Assembly: GCF_002272785.1 (NCBI RefSeq)
Contig: NZ_MLAS01000007.1
Location: 43,031-107,030 of the forward strand
Origin: Helicobacter sp. 13S00477-4
GTDB lineage: Bacteria > Campylobacterota > Campylobacteria > Campylobacterales > Helicobacteraceae
Direction of reading: 5' to 3'
Length of the DNA: 64,000 nt
The notes under the pieces are model-generated. The model was not told where the DNA came from. It made no database searches and worked only from the letters and a program-made list of their open reading frames with translations. The position numbers were made by a program, and so were the translations under genes. This document shows positions 19,159 through 28,468 of the stretch, piece after piece (the stretch's first letter is position 1; each line of letters opens with the position of its first letter).

Positions 19159-20909
19159 ATCGTTCAAATGAGTTGTATAAAAAGGTATTTTTATATTTTA
19201 TTTGTATTATTTTTATTAGGTTTCTTCTGGCTGAGGATAATTCTAATTCGCTTGGCGATAGGAATGTTGAGTTTTATAAACAAAGGAATGAATATATTGA
19301 TTTTGAACAATCTGTTTCAAATATAACCCCTACATTAGAAAATAAACTTGAGATAAAACAATCACAGCTTCCTTTAAAAAATGATTTTATTTGTTTTGAG
19401 ATTGATGAAATTTTTTTGCGTTCAAATGTCCCTGTCCTTCAAAAAAAGATAGAGAATGAATTTTCTTTCCTAAAACCCATACTCAAATCTTATTCACACC
19501 AGTGTTTGGATACTCGCAAAATTGGCAATCTTCTCAATGAGCTAAAATTAAAAGCATTCAAAGAGGGTTATATCACAACTTTTTTTGGTATCCAACCTCA
19601 AGATATTAGTAGTAAAAAACTCATTATATTTATACAAACTTCTATCCTTAAAGAAATATTATATGATGATGGTGATAATGTTGTTTCACTATTTTGGGGA
19701 AAAGATTATTCAATTACAATTGGGGATATTTTTTCCATTAGACCTATTGATAGAGGTCTTTATAATTTCAAACGGCTAAGGACACTCAATCCAACTATAG
19801 AAATTTCTTCAACAAAAGCTCCTACCAACGAAGACCCCATAGAATCCAAAATCATTATCAATCATCATAAATCTTTTTTACCTCTTTTTATTTCATTGAG
19901 TGGTGATAATGCTGGTTCGAATTCTACAGGGATATATCAAAATTCATTTCAATTAGGATTGGAAAATTATTTTTCCCTGGCTGAAGCATTCCATTTTTAT
20001 ACCGTTTTGACTCCACAATGGGGGAAGTCCCATAGCATTTATACTTCAGCTGATTTTAGCATTCCTTTCAGGAGATTTTTATTTTATATGAGTAGTTCTT
20101 ATTCTCATTATATTCAGAATATTCCTGTTGGTAAAAATATTTTTGATTATAGTGGTTATTCTGCAAATATGGATATCAAAGGAGAATATTTGCTTTATTT
20201 GGATGCCATCAATCGTTTTAACATCTCCATAGGTTTAGGGAAAAGATGGTCAAAAAATTATCTTGAAGATATTGAACTCATCCCTCAAAGACGAAACCTT
20301 ACTAATATTTATGCAAATGTGAGCTATTCAAGATTGATGGCTAAAAGCTCTTTTAATTTTAGTTTGGGAGTCAAACAGGGTGTGAAGTTTTTTGGTGCGA
20401 TGGGTAATTTGAGTGATTCACCCTCAGAACCTAATTTTTTCTATACAGTACCGACTGTGGATATTTATCTTTACACTCCTTTGAGGGTAGGAGGACAAAG
20501 TTTTGCTTATACGGGTTTTTTAAAGACTCAAGTTTCAAGGACGCGGCTTTATGCGAGTGAAAAATTTGGGCTTGGAGGGATTTATAGTGTCAGGGGTTTT
20601 GATAGTCTTGTTTTGAATGGAGAAATGGGTGTATTGAATCGGAATGATTTTTCTTATTATCTCCCATCTTTTTTCAAAATCTCTTTGGCTCCGACTTTAG
20701 GATTTGATATGGGGTATACGACTGATTTGTATACAAAAGCTCAAAATTATCTTGGGAATCAAGGATTTCTTATAGGCGGTGGTTTGGGATTGAAGGCATA
20801 TTGGAGTAAATATTTTAACTTTCAAATATGGGGATATATGCCAATTTATAATCCCAATAAGCTTAAGGAAAGGTATTTTTATGCTTCTTTTGGATTGAAT
20901 TGGCAATGA
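19143..20909 (+). CDS. TpsB/ShlB-type outer-membrane transporter (two-partner secretion)
   Basis: The 588-residue protein exports a large TpsA exoprotein across the outer membrane. It has a signal-anchor-like start (VFLYFICIIFIRFLLAED), POTRA domains (FEIDEIFLRSN through LIIFIQTSILKEIL), then a 16-strand barrel. The family hallmark VRGF is seen in GLGGIYSVRGFDSLV, and the protein ends in an aromatic-rich strand (YFYASFGLNWQ). Its likely substrate is the exoprotein encoded head-on at 21451-26169; their 3' ends are separated by the immunity-like gene. Confidence 0.85.
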   Translation: MAFKINRSNELYKKVFLYFICIIFIRFLLAEDNSNSLGDRNVEFYKQRNEYIDFEQSVSNITPTLENKLEIKQSQLPLKNDFICFEIDEIFLRSNVPVLQKKIENEFSFLKPILKSYSHQCLDTRKIGNLLNELKLKAFKEGYITTFFGIQPQDISSKKLIIFIQTSILKEILYDDGDNVVSLFWGKDYSITIGDIFSIRPIDRGLYNFKRLRTLNPTIEISSTKAPTNEDPIESKIIINHHKSFLPLFISLSGDNAGSNSTGIYQNSFQLGLENYFSLAEAFHFYTVLTPQWGKSHSIYTSADFSIPFRRFLFYMSSSYSHYIQNIPVGKNIFDYSGYSANMDIKGEYLLYLDAINRFNISIGLGKRWSKNYLEDIELIPQRRNLTNIYANVSYSRLMAKSSFNFSLGVKQGVKFFGAMGNLSDSPSEPNFFYTVPTVDIYLYTPLRVGGQSFAYTGFLKTQVSRTRLYASEKFGLGGIYSVRGFDSLVLNGEMGVLNRNDFSYYLPSFFKISLAPTLGFDMGYTTDLYTKAQNYLGNQGFLIGGGLGLKAYWSKYFNFQIWGYMPIYNPNKLKERYFYASFGLNWQ

Positions 20910-20923
20910 TTTAATATTTGAGA

Positions 20924-21451
20924 TTAACTATTTTTAGCTTTAAATTTCCTTATCAAAAATCTGATGAATCTGATAACTTGAAGGATAAAATTGATGAAAG
21001 AAATAAAAACAAGGATCATTGCAGAAATGATAAATAACCAAACCAATGATATATAGAAGGACTGTAAAAGGGGCTCAGAGAAGGATTTAAGAAAACCTAT
21101 TGCTGCTAATGAAAATAACGAAAGTAATGAAAATAATGAAAATAACAAATTTATATCATTTAAGCTTATACATCTTTTTTTGATAAAAATAGCAATGAAA
21201 TAACTCAAAGGGAGGGCTAAAAGAATGATTGGGATATAAGCTTTTTCCAACCCAAAAACATCAAAATATTTAAATATCAACACATAAAAACATAAAAATA
21301 CTAACACATAAACAATCTCCCCAAATCCTTTGAAAAATCTACCTTTGCCTATCAAGTAAGCTTTATTTTCGATATAAAAAACAATCAATGAGAATATCGA
21401 AACAAAGAATTGAATAAAAGCATATATAGCAATAAAATAAAGAAATGCCAT
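20924..21451 (-). CDS. Polytopic membrane protein, probable immunity protein to the adjacent exoprotein
   Basis: The protein is 175 residues with about five membrane helices (for example IFSLIVFYIENKAYL, IVYVLVFLCFYVLIF, YISLVWLFIISAMILVFI). Its ATG overlaps the stop of the exoprotein gene by one base (TAATG), the usual toxin-immunity arrangement in contact-dependent inhibition loci. A membrane protein fits protection against a lipase or membrane-active toxin. The function is inferred from position; the sequence family is not recognised. Confidence 0.55.
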   Translation of the reverse strand: MAFLYFIAIYAFIQFFVSIFSLIVFYIENKAYLIGKGRFFKGFGEIVYVLVFLCFYVLIFKYFDVFGLEKAYIPIILLALPLSYFIAIFIKKRCISLNDINLLFSLFSLLSLFSLAAIGFLKSFSEPLLQSFYISLVWLFIISAMILVFISFINFILQVIRFIRFLIRKFKAKNS

Positions 21452-24400
21452 TATTTATTTTTCCTTTCATTGATGAAATTTTGTAATTCTCTTATAGTAT
21501 CTGGATTCAAAGTCTTAGTATGGTTTCCAAATAAAAAATCAATAAAGTGTCTGTCTAAATAGTGAAATTTCAAGTAATCTTGATCTATCTTTACATTAAT
21601 AGCATTGGGTTCTTTAGGAATTTGGGAAGAATCTTTATATTTGAATTTAGATATATAATTTTTTAAATCCCCAAAAATAGGTAAAAGTTCACTACCAATC
21701 GGAAAATCCTTTCCTCCAGCAAACCCCTGCACTACATAATCCCTAACATTATAGACATTATAATACTCTTCTACCTTAGGATTCATCACATAGTCTTCCC
21801 TATTAGGGGTGCCTATATTGATGATTACAGGTTTGGGTCCTCTATCATAATCATACAGATTGCTGAATACTTTTGCTACATTCCCTCCGTGTGAATGGGT
21901 GATGATGATCAAGGGTTCTCCTTCTTGAAAATGATAGTTTTTGATGAAGTCATTGAGTTGTTTGCCTCCTTGTTGGCGAGCTTGGTCGTGGTTTGCACCT
22001 GACCATTGGAATCGATAGATTTTATCATCATTGAAGGCTTTTTTGGTGCTATTGATGAAATCTTGTGTGAAAGCATACGGATTACTCCAAGTTCCATGTA
22101 TGAAGACAATAAGATTATCCCTATCCTCTTGTTCTACTAAAGAGGCCTTATGATTGTTTGTTTCTAAAATATAATGATTGTATCTTGAAGCATCATTATT
22201 TGCATAAGCATAGTTGAATTTATTTTTCCTGAGTTTGTCTTTGGATGTGTTTGACTTCAATGCATCATTTATCTGATAAAGGAAGCTTGTGAACTTACCT
22301 GCATTTTGTGCGATGTTTTCATTATGGGTGATTTTATGGGCATTTTCGTGTCCATAAGTGTGCATAAAGTCTTTGGAGTCAGAAAGATTATGATAAGCCA
22401 TATTGATATAAATTTCTTCATTGGCTTTGTCATAAAATCCTTTGATCGGATCTGAAGTGTCTGCATAAAGATAGATTTTATTATTATCTTGGATTCCAAA
22501 AGCATTTTGAATCTGTTCAATATTTTTATCTTTTAGGTGATGGATAGTATCCATATCTGTATTATTGATAGCTAGCATTGAATGTTGATTGGCTTTCCAT
22601 TGTTTAGCTATCCCTTTGAGTGAAATATTTTCATCGCTTATCCCCTCATAAACACTCAAGAATGGATTGATGAGTAAAGTGCCTGTAGCATTCATAGCTT
22701 TTATCGTATTGTGAATGGTATTTGAAAAATCATTTTTGATTTTTTGTCTGCCTGTTTGGGTGAAAAAGGCTCCTTTGATTTGAAGCTCTCCTTGAAGGTT
22801 GCTTGTGATTTGGTCTTTGCTCACAATAGAGACTTTTGAAATATCTCTATTCAAGCCAATCATTTGATGAGGGCTACTGACTTCAACCTTGCCCAAGCCT
22901 AAAGTTGCCAATGCTTTGCCTTCTTTTTCATACCCATTAGCCCAAAGTCCTATCAAGCTATCAGTATTATCAGGATAATTTGAAGGTTTTTTGAGGCTCA
23001 AATTTAGTCTTGTGGAATGATTGCTTGAATTATCTTTGTTTGCTATGTCTTTGAAGTTCAAAGTATGTGTTTTGAAATCAAGTTGTTGGCTATCAGAGGC
23101 AATGATACCTCCTATGAGGTTTGTGTGTTGGGTGATGTTGATTTGGAGTTGGTCTTGAGTCTTGATGCTTGAGATTTCTTCTACCCAACTTTTATCAATA
23201 TAGCCTCTATTCAAAGAGAGGCTTGTGTCTATTGAATTGTCTTGTTTGTTTTTTGAAAATCCAAAGCCTATGCCCCCACCCTTAGCATTTGAATATAAAG
23301 TATCGCTCAGGGATTGTATGTTCAAATTTTTGGCTTGAATGTTGGCTGTGTTGGAATATAGATTTGCCCCTGTGAGGTTGATGTCTTCTTGGGCATTGAA
23401 AGTGATGTGCTTGCCAATAGCTTTTGAATAGTGATGATAGATAGCTTGAGTCGTGTTGCTTTGTGTGCTTGCACTTGCATTCATACCCAAGCCATTGGTG
23501 CGATAGCTGATTGTTGTGCTTATATTTTTAGTCATTTCTTTTTGGGAAAAATGCTGGGCTGTTGCACTTAAGTTGATGTATTTTGCTCCATAAGAGATAT
23601 TTTGAGAAGCCATAGTGATGGAGCCTGTTTGATTGATAGAATCAGAGGCTTTGAGGTTTAGGTTCGCATTGGTTTTCAATACAGAGGGATTGAAAGAAAT
23701 GTTTTCTTGGATTTTTGAATGTTCTTCTCCACTCAGTGTGGCAGACACAGAGGCATAAAATCCTGTTCCAAAAGCACTTACACTTGAAGCTGCATTTGCT
23801 AAACTGGAAGTGAAATTTAAAGTCGCATTGCCCACAGAAATACTCGCAAGTCCAATGTTTAGCTTAGCTTCTTCTAAGGCATTGTAGCTTGCTTTGCCTT
23901 CTGCATAAAGTTTGGCTATTTTTTGATAATCCTTAGTGGCTTGTCTTAAAGCATTCCCTGCAGATTTTAAAGCCTTGCTTGAGTGGTAGGCATCTACATA
24001 GGCATTGCCAATTTCAAGCGAAACATTCAAATTACCACTGAAATCTTTATCAAAATGATTTGAAGTATTTTGGGCTGCTAGGATATGGATATTTTCAGAC
24101 TCTATAGAAATATTGCCCTTAGCAAATATATTTGAGCCAATGATATTGGTATTGCCTTTGGCAATGATGTTCAAATCTTCTCCAATTTCAAGGTTTGAAC
24201 CCACAGCCTTTTTTTGTCCTGAATGATTGAAAGATTTGTTGTAATCAAAATCAGCCCCCACTTTGAACTTATCACTCAAAGACATACTAAAACCACTAAA
24301 TCCTTTTTCCTCTGTGTGTGAATCGCTTTGAATGATATCATATCCAGGAAGGATATTGACATTTCCATTTTGAGAAATCAAACCCGCATTGTGAGTGGTG

Positions 24401-26169
24401 GAAATATCAGAACCAATGATATTGATATTATCTTGAGATTTTATCAATAAATCATGATTTGATAGATGGCTTTTTCTATTCAAAGAATGGCTAGAAGATT
24501 CTTGATTTGATTTTTCATTGAGTCCAAAGAAGGATTTTTGATTGGAGCTATGAGTATAGGTATACTTGTCTTGGATGCTTGAGAAGGTAGTGGTTTTGGA
24601 GTGGATTTGAGTGTGCAGGGCTTGAGAGTTGACCCCTTGCAAAAAGGTGGCATTGCCTGTATGGATATGGATATTTTTAGCTTTGAGCATAGAAGCATTG
24701 TGAGTGAGGGATTCATAAGAATGTGTTTGCTCATCTTTTTTGTATTCAAAGCCAAAAACATTTTGTTTAAAAAGATGAGAGTCCCTGACAAAGGATTGAT
24801 TTTGGGAGGCTTTTTCAATGTAGTCTTTGGTAGCATTGATTGATAAATCTTCTTTTGCATCATATACAGAACCTTCAGAATAAATACTCCCTTTTGAATC
24901 AATGGAGATATTTTTTCCATAAAGCTGGTTATGAGTAGAGAGGTCATTGGATTGTTCGTGCAAATCTTGGGTTTGAGTAGAGCTTATGAGTGTTGATTGA
25001 GTTTTATAATAATGCGTGTTTGAAGAAGAATGATTTTGGCTTGAGTATAAAAAGATATTTTTATCTGCTTTGAGCTTCAAAGCACCCCTAGCGTTTAGTT
25101 CTGCATTTTTTAAGCTCAGATTGCCTTTAGCTTCTATATTGATTTGCTCTGCTTGGAGTCTTGTGCCTAAAAAATCTTGTTGGTTTTGTTCTTTGTAAGA
25201 ATCTTTTTGATAAAAAGAAACTCTTTGAGTATTCATATCAATCAAATCACCTGATAAATCAATCTTGTTTCCAGCATATATATTTGAATGAGAGATAAAA
25301 AGTTCATCTTTTGCATTGATTTTGAGGTCTTTGGATTTTAGGCTTGCTGTGTTGAAGACAAATTCTTCTTTGTATCCTTTTTTAGAGATTTGACTTTGCT
25401 TTATTTCAGAAGCGATGTGAATATTTTTAGCATCCAATGAAGCTTCATTAGAGTCTATATCCCCACTATGATAGAGCATCCCATCTGAGTGCAATATCAA
25501 ATCAGAAGCTTTTAACTTGCCTTGATTGCTCAAAAGTTCTTTGGCATTGATTTGGAGCTGATTGGCTTGGATAGAGGAATGGTTGTAGAAATTTTTGGAT
25601 TCAGCATACAGGTGATTGGCTAGGATGCCTTTAGCTTCTTGTTTATCCCAACCATAAGTGGTGAATTTTAAAGTAAAGCTATTTTGAGCGAATGGATTTT
25701 GAATGATTGGAGTAGGGATGATTTCATTGGCTTTCAAGGATTGTATTTTTTGGTGTTTGGCTTCGATGATATTTAGAGTTTGTAGGGAGAGGATTTGATT
25801 TAAAAATAAATCAGAGTTATAAAAAATTGCTGTTTGTCCATCAGAGAAATGTGATAAAAATACTTTTTGGGCTAAGGGACTCCTTTGGATAAATCGCTCA
25901 TAAAAATAACTTGAAGTGATGAAATCACCTAAAGACTCCTTATCATAAGCTTTTGGGGTTTGAAAGTCTATGGATGTTAGGGTTACAGATTCATAAGGAT
26001 TGCTAATGAGTGGGGTGAAGCTAAGGATAGCAGAGTTGTCAAGAGTTTGATTTTCTTCGAATAGATTTTGGGTATTTGGACTTTGTCTATCAGTATTTTT
26101 AGCATTCAAAGTGATGAAAGGATTAGAAAAATAATCTTGAAAGGTTTCTTTCAAATCAGGGAAATTCAT
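21451..26169 (-). CDS. TpsA/CdiA-like haemagglutinin exoprotein lacking its N-terminal secretion domain, hydrolase-type toxin C-terminus
   Basis: The 1572-residue frame is made mostly of filamentous-haemagglutinin repeats: QINAKELLSNQGKLKA, INIEAKGNLSLKNAEL, LNLKASDSINQTGSI. The C-terminal 320 residues differ. They have YGHENAHKITH (an HExxH metalloprotease-like motif, about residue 1272), then an alpha/beta-hydrolase with LIVFIHGTWSNP and the nucleophile elbow ITHSHGGN (about residue 1426). Such domains act as phospholipase-type toxins. No signal peptide or TPS secretion domain (normally about 250-300 residues) precedes it; in-frame stops lie just upstream and the prophage begins within 160 bases. 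It is therefore 5'-truncated, either a pseudogene or an orphan toxin module. Confidence 0.75.
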   Translation of the reverse strand: MNFPDLKETFQDYFSNPFITLNAKNTDRQSPNTQNLFEENQTLDNSAILSFTPLISNPYESVTLTSIDFQTPKAYDKESLGDFITSSYFYERFIQRSPLAQKVFLSHFSDGQTAIFYNSDLFLNQILSLQTLNIIEAKHQKIQSLKANEIIPTPIIQNPFAQNSFTLKFTTYGWDKQEAKGILANHLYAESKNFYNHSSIQANQLQINAKELLSNQGKLKASDLILHSDGMLYHSGDIDSNEASLDAKNIHIASEIKQSQISKKGYKEEFVFNTASLKSKDLKINAKDELFISHSNIYAGNKIDLSGDLIDMNTQRVSFYQKDSYKEQNQQDFLGTRLQAEQINIEAKGNLSLKNAELNARGALKLKADKNIFLYSSQNHSSSNTHYYKTQSTLISSTQTQDLHEQSNDLSTHNQLYGKNISIDSKGSIYSEGSVYDAKEDLSINATKDYIEKASQNQSFVRDSHLFKQNVFGFEYKKDEQTHSYESLTHNASMLKAKNIHIHTGNATFLQGVNSQALHTQIHSKTTTFSSIQDKYTYTHSSNQKSFFGLNEKSNQESSSHSLNRKSHLSNHDLLIKSQDNINIIGSDISTTHNAGLISQNGNVNILPGYDIIQSDSHTEEKGFSGFSMSLSDKFKVGADFDYNKSFNHSGQKKAVGSNLEIGEDLNIIAKGNTNIIGSNIFAKGNISIESENIHILAAQNTSNHFDKDFSGNLNVSLEIGNAYVDAYHSSKALKSAGNALRQATKDYQKIAKLYAEGKASYNALEEAKLNIGLASISVGNATLNFTSSLANAASSVSAFGTGFYASVSATLSGEEHSKIQENISFNPSVLKTNANLNLKASDSINQTGSITMASQNISYGAKYINLSATAQHFSQKEMTKNISTTISYRTNGLGMNASASTQSNTTQAIYHHYSKAIGKHITFNAQEDINLTGANLYSNTANIQAKNLNIQSLSDTLYSNAKGGGIGFGFSKNKQDNSIDTSLSLNRGYIDKSWVEEISSIKTQDQLQINITQHTNLIGGIIASDSQQLDFKTHTLNFKDIANKDNSSNHSTRLNLSLKKPSNYPDNTDSLIGLWANGYEKEGKALATLGLGKVEVSSPHQMIGLNRDISKVSIVSKDQITSNLQGELQIKGAFFTQTGRQKIKNDFSNTIHNTIKAMNATGTLLINPFLSVYEGISDENISLKGIAKQWKANQHSMLAINNTDMDTIHHLKDKNIEQIQNAFGIQDNNKIYLYADTSDPIKGFYDKANEEIYINMAYHNLSDSKDFMHTYGHENAHKITHNENIAQNAGKFTSFLYQINDALKSNTSKDKLRKNKFNYAYANNDASRYNHYILETNNHKASLVEQEDRDNLIVFIHGTWSNPYAFTQDFINSTKKAFNDDKIYRFQWSGANHDQARQQGGKQLNDFIKNYHFQEGEPLIIITHSHGGNVAKVFSNLYDYDRGPKPVIINIGTPNREDYVMNPKVEEYYNVYNVRDYVVQGFAGGKDFPIGSELLPIFGDLKNYISKFKYKDSSQIPKEPNAINVKIDQDYLKFHYLDRHFIDFLFGNHTKTLNPDTIRELQNFINERKNK

Positions 26170-26328
26170 ATCAAATTTTTTGAAAGCACGATAGGGCTAA
26201 AAGTATCCATTTTATGGGCTTTGGAGCCTGGCACACTTTTATCAAAAATAAAATGTGTAATGAAAAGTTACAAAAACATTTATTTAGGGCATATGTAGGC
26301 TAAAAAATAACAATAAAATGAGGCAAAA
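26170..26328. other. Junction between chromosome and prophage
   Basis: The 159-bp gap between the truncated exoprotein gene and the first phage gene is the likely left prophage boundary. Left of it the plus strand is rich in G and T even where genes are on the minus strand; right of it the plus strand turns A- and C-rich. I looked for a repeat shared with the right end (62.4-64 kb) and saw none, so attL is not placed. A GAGG site precedes the ATG at 26329. Confidence 0.4.
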
Positions 26329-27342
26329 ATGATACTAAAAAATAAAATCATAAAAAACTTTTCTCAACTCCCCAATCAAGTAATAGAATCCAAAAACTTA
26401 TCCATAAACTCAAAAGCATTATTTTGGTATTTAGCCAGCAGACCTGATAATTGGATTATCAACAATGCAAATATAGCCGAAACACTCAACATCAAAGACA
26501 GAAAAACCATAACAAAATATCTAAAAGAGCTTTTAGATTCAGGTTGGATTCAAAGAGAAAAAATCAAAGACAAATGTGGCAAATTCACAGGCAATTATTT
26601 TTATATCATTAACGAACATAACAATACCACGCAAGCCCATAAAAATCAGGATATTGAACCCATAACAAAAACCCAAACCGAAAGCCCAAAAAATCACCCT
26701 TCGGATAACTTTCACCGAAAGCCCAAAAAATCCGCAAGCGGAAAAAACGGGCCATATAATAATACGGAATTAATTAACAATAAGAATATATATTATCAGA
26801 CGATACATTCCGAACTAGAAGAAATAAAATCTACCACAGAGCCAACATCACAAGCCCAAGCTAATCTTAATCCTAAAAAGCAAAATAAATCAAATGCCCT
26901 AGAAGCCCAGATTTTAAACCTAAACTTACCGCCTAAGGTAAGCCCTGATGTGTGGGCAGAATTCGTAAAACATCGCAGTGAGGGCAAACAAAAGCTAACG
27001 CTAAGAGGTGCAAAAATGGCAATCTCTAAGCTAGAAAGTTTTGAACAAGATTTAAGAGAAAAAGCCCTAAAAGAGAGCATTATCAATAATTGGAGTGGTA
27101 TTTACCCGCCTAAAACATACACTTCCTATTACCCAAAACCAAACCAAGCAAACCAAAAATCCCAAAATGACGCGACAAAAAATATCTTATCTAAGCTACA
27201 AGAGCAAGGTTATTCTCTTATGGATATTTTGGCTGGCAAAAATATTTATATTGATTCTAAGCTCGTATATGCCTATAGGAATCACAAGGGACAATATTGC
27301 CTAACAACCCAGCCCTTAGCCCAACAAAAAGGACAAATTTGA
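26329..27342 (+). CDS. Phage helix-turn-helix protein, replication initiator-like
   Basis: Residues 10-95 form a winged-helix region of the RepA/DnaD-like type: LSINSKALFWYLASRPDNW, NIAETLNIKDRKTITKYLKE and LLDSGWIQREKI. A polar, Gln/Lys/Pro-rich linker follows, then a second folded part (SPDVWAEFVKHR, LTLRGAKMAISKLESFEQ) and a C-terminal helix. This two-domain layout is common in phage replication initiators and plasmid Rep-like proteins. It is the first gene of the prophage and overlaps the next start by 4 bases. Confidence 0.6.
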   Translation: MILKNKIIKNFSQLPNQVIESKNLSINSKALFWYLASRPDNWIINNANIAETLNIKDRKTITKYLKELLDSGWIQREKIKDKCGKFTGNYFYIINEHNNTTQAHKNQDIEPITKTQTESPKNHPSDNFHRKPKKSASGKNGPYNNTELINNKNIYYQTIHSELEEIKSTTEPTSQAQANLNPKKQNKSNALEAQILNLNLPPKVSPDVWAEFVKHRSEGKQKLTLRGAKMAISKLESFEQDLREKALKESIINNWSGIYPPKTYTSYYPKPNQANQKSQNDATKNILSKLQEQGYSLMDILAGKNIYIDSKLVYAYRNHKGQYCLTTQPLAQQKGQI

Positions 27343-27764
27343 AGCCCTCATCACTCAACACAAAAATCCTAATGCAAGATATTTTATTGCAATCAAATAC
27401 ACTCAGTGATTTTATGATAAATTCCCTAAATGAAATGTTTGAATTGTTCGTCCATCAGGGGACTTTAGAAGCATTTTATCACGCACTTTTTACCGATATA
27501 GATAATATCAATAAGCTAAAATCTGGCGTGTTGAATATGCAATATATCTACCACTACTACAAAAAATTTATCCAAATTCAAATCCGTGTTTTGTGCAATT
27601 TAGAGCTAGATAGGTATTACAATCAAGAGCCATTGCATTATGCACAAATACCTGTGATTGATTTGATGAAAAACACAAAAGGCTTCGATGAATACAACGA
27701 TGTGAAAGAATATATCTTGAGTTGCCTCACTTCAAAATTTGCTCATTTCATTCGCGAGGATTAA
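27339..27764 (+). CDS. Phage hypothetical protein, 141 aa
   Basis: The TTG at 27339 overlaps the previous stop and has AAAAAGGAC correctly spaced; a further-upstream ATG would overlap the previous gene by 46 bases. The protein is helical, with regular hydrophobic spacing and a Tyr-rich middle (YIYHYYKKFIQIQIRVLCNL). No family is recognised. It lies between the initiator-like gene and the terminase small subunit. Confidence 0.5.
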   Translation: MKPSSLNTKILMQDILLQSNTLSDFMINSLNEMFELFVHQGTLEAFYHALFTDIDNINKLKSGVLNMQYIYHYYKKFIQIQIRVLCNLELDRYYNQEPLHYAQIPVIDLMKNTKGFDEYNDVKEYILSCLTSKFAHFIRED

Positions 27765-27769
27765 GCACA

Positions 27770-28393
27770 ATGGCACACAAAAGCAAAGAACAAATCAAAG
27801 CCTACTACCAGACAAATTTTATCGAAGTAGAAGACTTAGCAAAAATTTTTAAAATACCCAAAAGAACGCTTTATCAATGGATAAAAAAAGAAGGTTGGGT
27901 TAGTGGAGCTGCCCTGCCAAACAATCCCATAAGTGCCAATGACTTGATAAAAGATGAGTTCGCATCAAGGCTAACCAAAGCCAAAGACAATATCCAAGAA
28001 GATATAAAAAACAACCTTATCAATCAAGGAATCTCTGAAATCATAGCCACAGCAAGTGCCAAAAAAGCCAGTGATAACCTCTTGCTAAAAGCAATGAGCT
28101 TGGAGTTTTTGGATTCTAAGGCTACTGAATCCTTGCTGATTGGAAAAAATGCTTTTGAAAGGTTCGTATCAACAAATATCAATCACCCATCAGCCCAACA
28201 AAAAATCATCACTATGGCAAAAAACATGGTTGAAATGTATTCGCAGGTAAAATCTACCATTTATGGCAAAAGTCCCGAAGTCAGTGTCCAGATAGCCAAT
28301 ATAAACCCAGCTAATGAATCTGAATTTAAAAACCTAAGTGATAAAGAATTACTAGAATTGATACACAAATCTAGTAGTGAAAATTCAACATAA
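27770..28393 (+). CDS. Terminase small subunit-like protein
   Basis: I chose the ATG at 27770 because GAGGA precedes it. The N-terminus is a helix-turn-helix (VEDLAKIFKIPKRTLYQWIK, then KEGW) as in small terminase subunits that recognise the packaging site. Helical oligomerisation segments follow, and the acidic C-terminus (LSDKELLELIHKSS) could contact the large subunit. It is separated from the large terminase gene by the integrase and replication genes, an unusual arrangement. A transposase-like HTH protein is the alternative. Confidence 0.6.
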   Translation: MAHKSKEQIKAYYQTNFIEVEDLAKIFKIPKRTLYQWIKKEGWVSGAALPNNPISANDLIKDEFASRLTKAKDNIQEDIKNNLINQGISEIIATASAKKASDNLLLKAMSLEFLDSKATESLLIGKNAFERFVSTNINHPSAQQKIITMAKNMVEMYSQVKSTIYGKSPEVSVQIANINPANESEFKNLSDKELLELIHKSSSENST

Positions 28394-28468
28394 AGTAAGC
28401 CTATATATAAAAATTGGCAAAATTTTTAGCTTTTTTTAAAAGCACAATAAATTTTTTAAAGGAAATTC

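Noticed and set aside
24601..24843. 80-codon plus-strand frame inside the exoprotein gene
   Set aside because: Antisense to the haemagglutinin repeats with no translation signals.
26170..26328. Possible attL matching the right end
   Set aside because: No shared run of useful length with 62400-64000 could be seen; the boundary therefore remains unplaced.
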